DNA of 64,000 nt from contig JAWCLO010000009.1 of assembly GCA_038850735.1 (NCBI GenBank), forward strand, positions 1 through 64,000, given 5' to 3'. The DNA comes from Methanomassiliicoccales archaeon (GTDB lineage Archaea; Thermoplasmatota; Thermoplasmata; Methanomassiliicoccales; JACIVX01). Positions 36,481 through 45,264 of the stretch are shown here, one piece after another. Position 1 is the first letter of the stretch; the number at the start of each line of letters is the position of its first letter. The position numbers and the translations under genes are program-made. Below the pieces are notes generated by a model that did no database searches, was not told where the DNA came from, and saw only the letters and a program-made list of their open reading frames with translations.

Positions 36481-36909
36481 ATGAAGGACATAGTTGAAGG
36501 GATGTACTATTGCAGGAAGCTGCAGGAGGCGGGTTGCAGCCTCATACTCGTCAAGGACGCTTTCCTCGGGCAGGTGGATACGAGCACGCCCATGGGCGAG
36601 TTCATGCTCGCTGTGATCTTCGCCGTCGGGCAGCTCGAAAGAAAACTCATCCTCGAGCGCACGAAGGAAGGGATAGCGAAGTACAAGAAAAAATACGGGA
36701 AGTGGGGGAGGGAGAAGAGGAAAGACATCAATATCGAGCTCGCCGCAGAGATGATCAAGGTCAAGCCTCTCGCAGAAGTCGCGAGGATCCTCAAGGTCCC
36801 GCGCTCTACCCTGCGCGAGCACCTGCTGCGCGCGGGTGTCGAAATTCCGACAAAAGGGGAATGTCGGAATACCTCCCCCGAAAAAACCGGGGGTTGTTTA
36901 AATACCTAA
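36481..36909 (+). pseudogene. Serine recombinase (resolvase/invertase), 5'-truncated remnant
   Basis: 142 aa. It matches the second half of a serine recombinase: the end of the catalytic domain DTSTPMGEFMLAVIFAVGQ, the E-helix LERKLILERTKEGIAKYKK, and a C-terminal helix-turn-helix VARILKVPRSTLREHLLRAG. The first 60 or so residues, including the catalytic Ser and most catalytic Arg residues, are missing, and a TAG lies in frame just upstream. It should therefore be inactive. The DNA is much richer in G+C than its neighbours and uses GC-ending codons, a sign of transfer. The last 15 codons run through two hairpins and may not be native protein. Confidence 0.75.
36844..36893. repeat. Two tandem hairpins at the end of the recombinase remnant
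   Basis: ATTCCGAC (36844-36851) and GTCGGAAT (36863-36870) form an exact 8-bp inverted repeat. CCCCCG (36875-36880) and CGGGGG (36888-36893) form a second stem, followed by TTGTTTAAAT. The second looks like an intrinsic terminator. The first could be an element end or recombination site. Confidence 0.5.
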
Positions 36910-36971
36910 AGAAAAAAAGAGAAGTGACGGATTACGGGCGTAAGTTGTCACTTAGATATGATTTTTTAATT

Positions 36972-37355
36972 CTATATCTCCTCGCTCTTCTCGTACCCTG
37001 TGAACCTCTCAATCCTTGCATGCGGTTCTATTTCAAACTCATGCACCCAGACGAAGTCCTCAGGATTGAAGCCCTTTTCCGGATGGATCCTTTTCCAGCG
37101 CTCTATGAACTCCTGCTTGCTTTTGAAGCCTTCAAGCTCGTAGTGGTCCGCGACCTCACCCAATTTCATCCTGAAGACTCGGGTGATCCGGTAGCACTGG
37201 AAGCGCACGTCGAAGATGTCCCCGGGTCTCCCTTTTGGCTTATACCGTGCGGTCCAGCGCTTGAATACTCTCCTCCCATCAGGCATCTCGACGCCGTTCA
37301 CGATCGCCTCGGCCATATCATCAGCGAACGGCATATCTATGAACCTAGGCATCAT
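36972..37355 (-). CDS. ASCH-domain (PUA-like) protein
   Basis: 127 aa, single domain. RFIDMPFADDMAEAIVNGV resembles the ASCH N-terminal helix that precedes the RNA-binding cleft. GRPGDIFDVRFQCYRITRV follows, then HYELEGFKSKQEFIERWKRI, HPEKGFNPEDFVWVHEFE and a short charged tail. ASCH domains are thought to bind RNA or nucleotides; the exact role is unknown. It faces the recombinase remnant tail to tail and shares its high G+C, so both probably arrived together. Confidence 0.75.
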   Translation of the reverse strand: MMPRFIDMPFADDMAEAIVNGVEMPDGRRVFKRWTARYKPKGRPGDIFDVRFQCYRITRVFRMKLGEVADHYELEGFKSKQEFIERWKRIHPEKGFNPEDFVWVHEFEIEPHARIERFTGYEKSEEI

Positions 37356-37806
37356 CTATTTCACCATTCAACTGATTGAGATCACACCAATCGAAAACAT
37401 ATGCTTGGAATTTTTCACATGTGAATCAATACATGCATTTTTCACATATCATATTTTTGCCACCTCTCTCTTCCAGTCCGTAATATCATGCAACTCACTG
37501 GTACGTCTCCTTGCTGTTCTTCCCCAAGGCTCTATATGTCCACATGCACCAGCCAGCTTAGCCTTCCTTTCTTGCATCAACCCGCACTAGAAAAATGCTA
37601 CTAATCCGACGGTGCTCGCAAGTAAAGCAAGATGAAGAGTGTGTGTTGCGAAGGAATCGAAACACACTCTCAAATATAGTGAAAACATCACAACAAGCTC
37701 AAACTTGTAATATGCTGGTCGAGTTCGATTTATGTTCTTGACCGCTGTTGCAATCGCTTTCTCTTAGATGAAAACGCTTAAGGAATCGGCAGGCAATTAA
37801 ACACTC
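37356..37806. other. Gene-free spacer with short repeats upstream of the CBS gene
   Basis: About 450 bases at normal, lower G+C. TTTTTCACAT occurs twice, about 25 bases apart, near 37413-37448. AGAGTGTGT (37636-37644) and ACACACTCT (37662-37670) form an exact 9-bp inverted repeat with a 17-base loop. GATTTATGTT near 37728 may be the CBS gene's promoter. I see no ORF or tRNA-like fold here. It could be the rest of the decayed element. Confidence 0.4.
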
Positions 37807-38298
37807 ATGCCTGACTTGCGTGTGCGTGATGTAATGACGACGACCGTTGTAACTATCAAAGCCGATGCAACATTGCACGATGCAACGATTACATTTGCCG
37901 TTAATGGTATCTCTGGGGCCCCTGTGGTCGACGATGATGGAAAACTTGTCGGAATTCTGAGCGAGACGGATATTCTTGCTTTCGTAAAGAAACTTCAGGA
38001 GGAGATTCGAAAGAAACAACCTTCCGTTTCATTTATTTCAGTTCCATTTGAAGAAATACTCAAGAACGAAAAGCTTGCGGAACTGTACAAGGAAATCTCG
38101 GGTAAGAAAATTTCTGAAATCATGTCAAAAGATGTTGTTACAGTATCGCCCGATACCGGAATAATGGAAGCGATCGACATAATGATGAAAAAAGACGTAA
38201 ACAGGATGCCTGTAATCGAACACGATAAGATAGTCGGTATCGTTACGAAAGGAGATATCATCTGGGCACTATACAAAGACAAGTTTTCAAAAGTCTAA
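37807..38298 (+). CDS. Tandem CBS-domain protein
   Basis: 163 aa consisting of two CBS domains: LRVRDVMTTTVVTIKADATL with GISGAPVVDDDGKLVGILS, then ISEIMSKDVVTVSPDTGIME with VNRMPVIEHDKIVGIVTKGD. Such stand-alone CBS pairs sense adenine nucleotides and regulate a partner protein. The partner is not evident from the neighbours. There is a 35-residue insert between the domains. Confidence 0.9.
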   Translation: MPDLRVRDVMTTTVVTIKADATLHDATITFAVNGISGAPVVDDDGKLVGILSETDILAFVKKLQEEIRKKQPSVSFISVPFEEILKNEKLAELYKEISGKKISEIMSKDVVTVSPDTGIMEAIDIMMKKDVNRMPVIEHDKIVGIVTKGDIIWALYKDKFSKV

Positions 38299-38364
38299 AA
38301 TTATTACGTGATTATCTGTTTTGGCCGCCAAGTTTTTTAGAGTGTAAAGCATAAGGTTACTGGG

Positions 38365-39144
38365 GTGCGCTCTACGCGAAATGGTGCACTAGAAGTTCAT
38401 ATTCTTGCTAGCAGCAGTGATGCAAATTGCACTGTATTGGCGTCTGATGATGCCGCAATCATGATAGATGCCGGTCTGAGCATCAGAAAAACAGAGCACT
38501 TCTTGAACACCGTAGGCGTTGATATTTTCGATATAAACGCACTCCTCTTGACGCATGAGCACGTCGATCATTCGCGTTCGGCTCTGAGAATCTCGAGAAG
38601 ATGCAACATACCAATAGCAGGAAATTACCGGACTCTGCTTTCAACAGGTATCCATGGAATGGATAAAACGGTAGTATTCGAAAATCGCGAGCCATTTTAT
38701 ATTGGCATGATGAAGATCGAGGCGATTCCTACATCTCACAATGCAGCGGAGCCCGTTGCTTATCACGTGGAAGCAAACAACAAAGACATGGTCATTGCAA
38801 CAGATCTCGGAAAGGTCACAAAACCAGTTCTTTCCGCAATGACGAATGCGGACTTTATAATGCTTGAATCAAACCACGACAGGAATATGCTCCTATCTGG
38901 TCCATACCCCCTTTTTCTCAAAAGGATGATCATGAGCGAGAAAGGCCACCTCTCAAATCATGACTGCGCACAAGCGCTTAAGACGATCGACGTGAAGAAA
39001 AGAAAAATATTTCTTGCGCATCTTAGCCAAATAAACAATACTCCAGAAATCGCCAAGAATACTGTTTCGAACGCATTGAGGTGCAATCATTACATTGATT
39101 GCATAGAGACGCCAGGGGAAATTAGAAGCATTATCGTTGATTAA
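38365..39144 (+). CDS. Metallo-beta-lactamase fold hydrolase (YycJ-like)
   Basis: 259 aa. N-terminal VHILASSSDANCTVLASDDA and IMIDAGLSIRKTE resemble the YycJ/WalJ branch. The zinc motif is LLLTHEHVDHS (HxHxDH). Further ligands are IPTSHNAAEP, VIATDLGKVT and the late FLAHLSQINNTPE. A role as a 5'-3' nuclease is possible by analogy with this branch, but substrate is unknown. GTG start. It overlaps the convergent GINS gene by four bases at their stop codons. Confidence 0.85.
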   Translation: MRSTRNGALEVHILASSSDANCTVLASDDAAIMIDAGLSIRKTEHFLNTVGVDIFDINALLLTHEHVDHSRSALRISRRCNIPIAGNYRTLLSTGIHGMDKTVVFENREPFYIGMMKIEAIPTSHNAAEPVAYHVEANNKDMVIATDLGKVTKPVLSAMTNADFIMLESNHDRNMLLSGPYPLFLKRMIMSEKGHLSNHDCAQALKTIDVKKRKIFLAHLSQINNTPEIAKNTVSNALRCNHYIDCIETPGEIRSIIVD

Positions 39145-39956
39145 AGATTCAGTCTGGGAATGATTTCTTCAGCTTTACCTTTGTCAATAAGTAATCGCGC
39201 AATCGATGACGGGAGCGTTACGACATCTTCCTTTCGCAACGTATAGTCTCGCGATGGACCAGCAAACGTAGGAAGATCCTCCAAGATTCTCACTAGCACC
39301 CAATCTCGCGAAGAAATAATATTCTGCTTTCCTATCGGCGGGAGATAAGTTTCTGCTTCTTGAGCGCGAAGTCCCGTTGCCCCCTCTGGCCGAGATTCCA
39401 ATACTTCTTGGGACTCGCTTGCAGCTGCTGTTCCCCTCAGAGGAGAGCCTAATTGCTCATGGGTCGTTAAATCATCCCTGCTCTCAGACTGCTCGGGTTT
39501 CACGGCCTTTTCCGTGGCATCGATTCGATGTTGAATTGATCCACACTTAGATCGCTGATCAAAACCAACCGCACTGGAACGACATTCAATAATGGATGCG
39601 TACACCCTACTGTATAGTTCACGCTCCTCTGGTGTTAGGCGTTCTATGTCGAATTTCGAGCCACCTGCAGCTCGCAACGCGGCCAAAATGATCTTCTCAA
39701 CGCGAAAATCAAAAATCTGGATTGCCTTATCACACACCTTCTTCAGTTGGTTCCTGAGCAATGTAGCCCTTGGTGAATATTGATCGATTGCCATCTCGTT
39801 TTCAGTTTCATTTCTCAATTTTTCTACGAAATCCCTTATCGCTGGATAAAAATCCTTGCGGATTTCTGTGACGTTTTTGTTCTTCTGCTCCCTGCGATAG
39901 ATTTCCGTAACCTCGTCGTACGTTAAAGGCTGAGAAGGAGGGGGCATCATTAACAA
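39141..39956 (-). CDS. Archaeal GINS subunit (Gins15/Gins51 type)
   Basis: 271 aa component of the replicative CMG-like helicase complex. The A domain is N-terminal: LTYDEVTEIYRREQKNKNVT, RKDFYPAIRDFVEKL and KAIQIFDFRVEKIILAALRA. A long, low-complexity, acidic linker spans about residues 135-210. The small B domain is C-terminal: DWVLVRILEDLPTFAG and LRKEDVVTLPSSIARLLIDKGKAE. The A-then-B order fits the Gins51 type. It is not next to primase or PCNA here. Confidence 0.87.
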   Translation of the reverse strand: MLMMPPPSQPLTYDEVTEIYRREQKNKNVTEIRKDFYPAIRDFVEKLRNETENEMAIDQYSPRATLLRNQLKKVCDKAIQIFDFRVEKIILAALRAAGGSKFDIERLTPEERELYSRVYASIIECRSSAVGFDQRSKCGSIQHRIDATEKAVKPEQSESRDDLTTHEQLGSPLRGTAAASESQEVLESRPEGATGLRAQEAETYLPPIGKQNIISSRDWVLVRILEDLPTFAGPSRDYTLRKEDVVTLPSSIARLLIDKGKAEEIIPRLNL

Positions 39957-40010
39957 ATTCGAGAGAGACTATTTGATTGTTGCCAATTCCTAACAAGTAT
40001 CACTATTCCT

Positions 40011-41609
40011 TCAATTCGCGATGTGCCCCAGGGCCTCTGACCTGGTTACAACATGATGCGAGTCCAGCTCAAATGGCTCTAGCGGTATATCTGGATCATA
40101 GCCCATGCGGATGCCCCACCGCCTCATGAAGTCGAGAATGAAAGTCAGTCCGCCTTTAAGTATTGGATACAGGGCTGCAGTTTTCACATCATCGACACCA
40201 CCTGGAACGAATGAGGCTACCTCCCTAGCAAGGTGCCTCCATGAATGGTAAATCAAAAGGAAAGCCTCTTCTGACATTTGATTCTCGATATCAAATGCCT
40301 TCCCTTCCCTCAGGGAGCCAGCAGGAACAAATGCAAGAGGTGTGACTGTGAAATGCGCCTTGTTGCCAATGCGGTCCTTCAGCGTCTTTTCCATTGCAAC
40401 AATCAACCTTGCAGTATCCATTAGGTCCTCCGCGGTTTCACCAGGAAGACCTATGATCGCCGTGTATGCGGGGAACCAGTAATTTTCATTGAGGATTTGA
40501 GTGCCCTCGACTATTATTTCCGGCCATTCAGAAGGACTGAACGGTTTCACCTTGCTCTCCATGTATTTTCCAATAAGGCTGGGAGATGCCGTTTCGAGGC
40601 CCATCTGTATTCCCACCCATTTGGATGGACAGGCGCCAACAATCTGAGTTATGCGGGAGATCATGTGAGGACAGGCGACGACTGGCGCTAGAGTTCCATG
40701 CGTGGGATTCGAGAATTTTACTCCCGGTATAGACATAACCCTTTCAAAGAGACGGACGACTTCCTCCGCATTTGGATAGAAATATTTCCGATCCTCTAGC
40801 TTATAAAGGAAGATATCATCGCTATGGAGCCATGCTGTCTTCAGACCAGCCGAAACGTTGATCTCGATTTCTTTCTTAAGAGTCTCGTCGGGGATGCATC
40901 TCACCCTGCGCATATTCGGATCACAATATCTGCAATTCCTGCCACACCCTCTCGTAACCTCAACCATTCCCTTATACGAAGGTCTGATGATGGCGGGTAT
41001 TTCAGACTCAGAAGGGAATTTGTTGACACGGATCACCTCATCCGCAGCTCCAGATTCAACTCGAGTTATTATTTCGCTTGCTACGGCATCAACTTCACCT
41101 ATAACAATGTGATCAATTTCCATTTCCTTCCAGGCTTCTGAAATCATCAGTTGCCATACGCCTGGACCGCCCACGATGATCTTGTATTGGAACCTCTTTG
41201 CCCTTCTGTATTCAACCAGGAACTTTATGAGATCCATGAATTTCTTTTTTGAAAAGGCTGTGAGGCGCCCTCCGTTCGTGAACATCATCGACACGGGACC
41301 CAGTCCCATAGGATCCATCGTGGATATGCCAATGACCTTTGTCTCCTTTGTAATAAAGTGTCTAACGTAGCGGGCGTGCACAACGGCGACGTCGTTGTAA
41401 CCATCTCGGGCGAGTGCTGCCTCGATTTTCCTGAGCGAATATGGCGCAACGGCCAAGATCCCATTCTCATGTGGAAGCTGAGCGTCAAGTAGTCGATAAA
41501 TCACCTTAGGAATTTTCTCGGCAGGAGCACATCCAAAAAAATCCAGCAACGGAATATTTCTATAAGTGCTCGTGAGAGTCTCGTCGCACGTTAGGATGAC
41601 TCTTGCCAT
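40011..41609 (-). CDS. B12-binding domain radical SAM protein
   Basis: 532 aa. The first 200 residues look like a B12-binding-type Rossmann domain, with KIIVGGPGVWQL. The radical SAM core has EVTRGCGRNCRYCDPNMRR (CxxxCxxC) near residue 225 and GLPGETAEDLMDTARLIVAM. The reaction is unknown; this archaeal group is uncharacterised as far as I know. The regulator gene upstream overlaps its start by one base, so it is likely controlled by that regulator. Confidence 0.85.
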   Translation of the reverse strand: MARVILTCDETLTSTYRNIPLLDFFGCAPAEKIPKVIYRLLDAQLPHENGILAVAPYSLRKIEAALARDGYNDVAVVHARYVRHFITKETKVIGISTMDPMGLGPVSMMFTNGGRLTAFSKKKFMDLIKFLVEYRRAKRFQYKIIVGGPGVWQLMISEAWKEMEIDHIVIGEVDAVASEIITRVESGAADEVIRVNKFPSESEIPAIIRPSYKGMVEVTRGCGRNCRYCDPNMRRVRCIPDETLKKEIEINVSAGLKTAWLHSDDIFLYKLEDRKYFYPNAEEVVRLFERVMSIPGVKFSNPTHGTLAPVVACPHMISRITQIVGACPSKWVGIQMGLETASPSLIGKYMESKVKPFSPSEWPEIIVEGTQILNENYWFPAYTAIIGLPGETAEDLMDTARLIVAMEKTLKDRIGNKAHFTVTPLAFVPAGSLREGKAFDIENQMSEEAFLLIYHSWRHLAREVASFVPGGVDDVKTAALYPILKGGLTFILDFMRRWGIRMGYDPDIPLEPFELDSHHVVTRSEALGHIAN

Positions 41610-42016
41610 TATTTCACCTCCTCGACGATCTCCAACATTTTGTTGAGATTATGTCTCATCCGCATTCTTGCAAATTCCTTTATCCATCCGTCCCTTATTT
41701 TTTGAAGTTTTTCAATATATGCACGAATGGCTTGGCTTAGATTCTGCAAAGGATCTCCCAATATGTCAAGTTCAAGCGCCTTAATTTCCTCAGCGACTCT
41801 GCGAACTTCTTCTCCGAGCTGCAAAAGTTTCCTTTGTTTGTGAGATGGATCACTCTTAACCAAGACATATCCGTTTTCGATCAATCTCCTCAGTTCTTTG
41901 AGCAATGTTACTCGAGAGACCTTATACTGCATTTTTTGCACAAGTCTATTGATCGATATTCCTCCTTCGTGGTTCGATATTTCACTGACTATTTCCATCT
42001 GAATAGGAACGTTCAT
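41609..42016 (-). CDS. Winged-helix regulator
   Basis: 135 aa. Helix-turn-helix in the first 75 residues: ISNHEGGISINRLVQKMQYK, VSRVTLLKELRRLIENGYVL and a wing region with HKQRKLLQLG. A long helical C-terminus (QAIRAYIEKLQKIRDGWIKE) probably dimerises, as in PadR/MarR-like proteins. A 24-base near-palindrome lies just upstream of ATG 42016, overlapping its TATA region. This suggests autorepression and control of the overlapping radical SAM gene. Confidence 0.8.
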   Translation of the reverse strand: MNVPIQMEIVSEISNHEGGISINRLVQKMQYKVSRVTLLKELRRLIENGYVLVKSDPSHKQRKLLQLGEEVRRVAEEIKALELDILGDPLQNLSQAIRAYIEKLQKIRDGWIKEFARMRMRHNLNKMLEIVEEVK

Positions 42017-42033
42017 CTCGATTGAGATCGAAT

Positions 42034-42057
42034 AACTGGTATATTAATATATCAGTT
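42034..42057. promoter_or_regulatory. Near-palindromic operator overlapping the regulator promoter
   Basis: AACTGGTATATTAATATATC followed by AGTT is a 24-base palindrome with one mismatched base pair. Its centre TATATTAATATA doubles as the TATA box, about 25-30 bases before the regulator ATG. Binding of a dimeric regulator here would block TBP. Confidence 0.55.
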
Positions 42058-42178
42058 TTTAAATCATAAACCGACTTTAAACGAAAAAGCAGTGATAAAA
42101 TAGAAAGGCGATTTGATTGCTGATCCGACACAGCTTGTTCGATAGAACTTGAAGGAAAAGATATATGGAGATCAAGCA

Positions 42179-42508
42179 ATGGAGAAATGCATGCAAAATA
42201 ATTCCATTGCCAGGATCACAAAGGATGGCGTAGAAGTCGATCTGATCGTTTCCCCAGGTGTCGGGATGTCTAAAATTGACGGAGTCGACATGTGGCGCAA
42301 TCGCCTGGTCGTTAAAGTTGCGTCAGCACCCGAGAAAGGAAGGGCAAATGAAGAGCTGGTAACGATGCTTTCAAAGTTTTTCCAGTGTAATGTGGAGATC
42401 ACAAAGGGGCATAAGAGCAGAATGAAGACCGTTCTGCTGAAGAGCGATTTGGATGGCGTGAAATCGAAGTTGAAGGGATTAGATGACAGATCCGGTCGAG
42501 CTCCTTGA
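42179..42508 (+). CDS. DUF167 (YggU) family protein
   Basis: 109 aa. The family core is clear: RITKDGVEVDLIVSPGVG, NRLVVKVASAPEKGRANEEL, CNVEITKGHKSRMKTVLL. Function unknown; small basic protein. GGAGATC eight bases before ATG 42179 makes this the best start, although a TTG at 42149 is in frame. It overlaps the next gene by 26 bases. Confidence 0.85.
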   Translation: MEKCMQNNSIARITKDGVEVDLIVSPGVGMSKIDGVDMWRNRLVVKVASAPEKGRANEELVTMLSKFFQCNVEITKGHKSRMKTVLLKSDLDGVKSKLKGLDDRSGRAP

Positions 42509-42887
42509 AGAGTTTCTCTCGATCATCGATGAGCTACGAGAGAGGCCCAAAGATATAGTGATCCTTGTTGAGGGACAGAAAGACAAGGAGGCGCTCCTCA
42601 GATTGGGTATTGAGGGCGAAGTCTGGCAGATAAAGGGAGGGAACTCGATTTTCAGCGTTGCTGAAGCACTTGCGCATAAAATGAAATCTGCAATAATCCT
42701 CACCGATTGGGATAGGAAGGGGGGTCAACTTTGCAAAGCTTTACGAAGCGCGTTGGAGGCCAATGGAGTATCCTACAATGAATCGATCAGAATGAAACTC
42801 GTCCGCATCGCAAAGAAGGACGTGAAGGATATCGAGGGGTTGCCTTCGCTGTATCTCAAGCTACTTGCAGAGGCAAGGCGGAAATAG
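42483..42887 (+). CDS. Small TOPRIM-domain protein
   Basis: 134 aa. A TOPRIM fold with DIVILVEGQKDKEALLRLG (catalytic Glu), and SAIILTDWDRKGGQLCKAL, giving the DxD metal pair. Stand-alone archaeal TOPRIM proteins of this size resemble RNase M5 and DnaG-type domains and are predicted nucleases or ligases. Substrate unknown. It is coupled to DUF167 by overlap. Confidence 0.85.
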   Translation: MTDPVELLEEFLSIIDELRERPKDIVILVEGQKDKEALLRLGIEGEVWQIKGGNSIFSVAEALAHKMKSAIILTDWDRKGGQLCKALRSALEANGVSYNESIRMKLVRIAKKDVKDIEGLPSLYLKLLAEARRK

Positions 42888-43198
42888 ACTACAGTGTGAA
42901 TTAATGAAGAAATGCAAAGCGCACATCCTGTCAATGGAGCGAAGTTTCACACTTTTGCAAGCACGAAGCTCATAATTGAGTTACTTATGAGTCTTATAGG
43001 CATAGATGGAATAAGAGGCAAAAAAATTAAAATGTGGAAAATAAGGCGCGGATCGTTTACTGTTAGTCAAGATAGCTACTTCGCTACACCTGCAGATAGT
43101 TCTCATCGTCGATTATCACATTTGCAGATCGCACTGCAATTTCGGGATCGGAATCGTCTGTGAGTGGGTTCGTGACGCTCCGATCAAGCTAAACTGTT
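42888..43198. other. 311-base spacer between convergent genes
   Basis: It lies between the TOPRIM gene and the dehydratase gene, which converge. I see no convincing gene, promoter or RNA. An 83-codon open frame at 42912-43163 has no family likeness and looks random. Confidence 0.35.
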
Positions 43199-44305
43199 TC
43201 ATTCAACGGCATATTTTTTAATGATTTCCTCTTTCAGTTCCACCCCGAGGCCAGGATCTCTCGGTATTTTGATCATGCCATGGTTGTCGATATCGAGCGG
43301 AGTTTTCAGCAAGCTGTGATAGAGGGCGTAATTCGTCATGTCGAGCTCCAACAGATCACAATTTGGTGTGCAGGCAATTACCTGGATGGTTGCCGCAAGA
43401 CCAACACCCGTCGTGTAGTTGTGAGGTGAACATACCACATCGAATGCCTCCGCGAGCGCGCAAATCTTCTTCGTCTCGGTAATTCCGCCACATCTCATAA
43501 TATCTGGCATCGCGAAATCGACTGCGTTCTTCAGGAACAATTCCTTGAACCCCCACTTCGTATATTCGTTTTCACCGGTCGCTATAGGGATGTCGAGCTT
43601 CTGCTTCAGCCATGCATAGCCGTCTACATCGTACGGTGAAAGCGGCTCCTCATACCAATAAACACCGTACTTTTCGAGCATTCTGCCTACCTTGAGAGCT
43701 TCAACGCGGTCATAGCCACAATTCATGTCGACCATCAGCTGCGCATCTCCGATAGCCTCTGTGATTGCCTTAACCCGCTTCTCATCCTCCTTCAAACCGT
43801 TTCCCAGATGCGTTTTTATTAGCGGAAATCCCTTTTTCGCGTAACGTTTCGCAGTTTGAGCCATTTTTTCAGGTGTATCCCAAAACAAATCGCTCGCGTA
43901 CGCCTGTATTTTTCCTGACCCTCTTGCATCTCCTCCTAGCAATTTGTAGACCGGTACACCGTAATATTTACCAGCTATGTCCCACAATGCCATGTCGACG
44001 CCGCTTGCCGCCGATACCCCTTGCCCCTTTTGATCCCAATAGACCGTTGTCATCAGCATTTTTCGCCATAGCTTCTCTATATTTAGCGGATCTTCCCCAA
44101 TGAGCCATGGTTTGAATTTTCTCTCAACGATCGTGCGCGTTATGAAGTACTCAGGTCCATAGCCTTCACCGATCCCCTGGATACCCTCATCGGTGTCGAT
44201 TACTATTAGCGCTGTACCACGAAAGGTTATTGACCGTCCTCGCGAACAACCATTTGGAGGAACATTTTGCCCAATCGTAATTACCTTCACATCGGTGATT
44301 TTCAA
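43199..44305 (-). CDS. Enolase-superfamily sugar-acid dehydratase or racemase
   Basis: About 368 aa, mandelate racemase / muconate lactonising group. The capping domain is N-terminal (KITDVKVITIGQNVPPNG). In the barrel: LIKTHLGNG with a KxH catalytic pair, then LMVDMNCGYDRVEA, YWYEEPLSPYD and IATGENEYTKW, whose Asp, Glu and Glu would bind Mg2+. VCSPHNYTTGVG holds the catalytic His. This resembles galactonate or gluconate dehydratases; the exact substrate is unknown. The TTG at 44305 follows GGAGGGGAT with ideal spacing; an ATG at 44377 adds 24 unconserved residues. Confidence 0.88.
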   Translation of the reverse strand: MKITDVKVITIGQNVPPNGCSRGRSITFRGTALIVIDTDEGIQGIGEGYGPEYFITRTIVERKFKPWLIGEDPLNIEKLWRKMLMTTVYWDQKGQGVSAASGVDMALWDIAGKYYGVPVYKLLGGDARGSGKIQAYASDLFWDTPEKMAQTAKRYAKKGFPLIKTHLGNGLKEDEKRVKAITEAIGDAQLMVDMNCGYDRVEALKVGRMLEKYGVYWYEEPLSPYDVDGYAWLKQKLDIPIATGENEYTKWGFKELFLKNAVDFAMPDIMRCGGITETKKICALAEAFDVVCSPHNYTTGVGLAATIQVIACTPNCDLLELDMTNYALYHSLLKTPLDIDNHGMIKIPRDPGLGVELKEEIIKKYAVE

Positions 44306-44586
44306 AAAATCCCCTCCTGAGATACTCGTATGCTTGAGCTTTAACATATTTTTTCCGATAAAGAAGCACTTCCTCACCCATTGAGACTTCTAATTTGAGC
44401 TCAGGAAGGCAAAATTCCGCCCTCTTCGAATCTGCCATTGACATGTAGGATAAATCCAATTGTGTTCTCTAGATGAAAATTGAAAGGAACCTACCGTAAG
44501 ATTTTATACCAGGACGATGGGGGTTTTCTTTCATTCGAATTAATGCATCTCAATACTTTAAGACATCACATCGTCATTACATAATC

Positions 44587-45261
44587 ATGACAACGGCGCT
44601 CCCAGCAATCACGAAAGGACTTGTTGATATGCACGAGCAATCGATCGATATCAAAAGAACTGGCCGTTTCTTTGTTTTTGAGGGCATTGATGGCTCAGGT
44701 AAGACCGTGGTTTCTCAAGGTATATACAAGCGACTGCAATCTGAGATGTCAATAAACGTCGTTCTCACAACAGAGCCTACTGCCTCATGGCTGGGAGATG
44801 CTGTGCGGCGGGCATTAGCAGAAGACCACGGTCCTTTCGTTGAAGCATTCCTATTTGCAGCGGATCGGTATGTCCATACTATTGATATAAGAAACTGGCT
44901 GGAAAAGGAAATGGTCGTACTTTGTGACAGATACTACGCATCAACACTCGCTTATCAGGGGGCTTCTCTTTCTCGTATGCTTGGAAACGATGCTGTTGGG
45001 TGGTTGATCAATTTAAATTTGCCGTTCATTATCAAACCCGATCTCACATTCCTGTTAAAAATACCGCCTGAAGTAGGTCTAGAGAGGCTGAGGTTAAGGA
45101 GCAAGCTCAGCAAATTTGAACGTCTTGAATTTCTCAAAGAAGTTGATAGGATCTACCAAATGCTCGCAGATAAGGATGAGTCTTTCGTAATAATCGATGC
45201 AACTGCTCCTCTTGAAGCCGTTATCGACAAGATCATGCAGCTCATAAGAAAGAATCTTTAA
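44587..45261 (+). CDS. tmk: Thymidylate kinase
   Basis: 224 aa. Phosphorylates dTMP to dTDP. P-loop FFVFEGIDGSGKTVVSQGIY near residue 30, TTEPTAS, LFAADRYVHTIDIRNWLEK, VVLCDRYYASTLAYQGASL and the LID region LERLRLRSKLSKFE. A 22-residue extension precedes the core. A TTTAAGA box about 25 bases upstream suggests a leaderless message. It ends three bases before coaBC. Confidence 0.95.
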   Translation: MTTALPAITKGLVDMHEQSIDIKRTGRFFVFEGIDGSGKTVVSQGIYKRLQSEMSINVVLTTEPTASWLGDAVRRALAEDHGPFVEAFLFAADRYVHTIDIRNWLEKEMVVLCDRYYASTLAYQGASLSRMLGNDAVGWLINLNLPFIIKPDLTFLLKIPPEVGLERLRLRSKLSKFERLEFLKEVDRIYQMLADKDESFVIIDATAPLEAVIDKIMQLIRKNL

Positions 45262-45264
45262 GTC

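Noticed and set aside
36510-37379. A 289-codon open frame on the plus strand across the recombinase remnant and the ASCH gene
   Set aside because: It is out of frame with the recombinase, antisense to the ASCH gene, Arg/Gly-rich without motifs, and arises because GC-rich DNA has few stops.
42912-43163. An 83-codon frame between the TOPRIM and dehydratase genes
   Set aside because: No conserved pattern, no start signals; most likely random.
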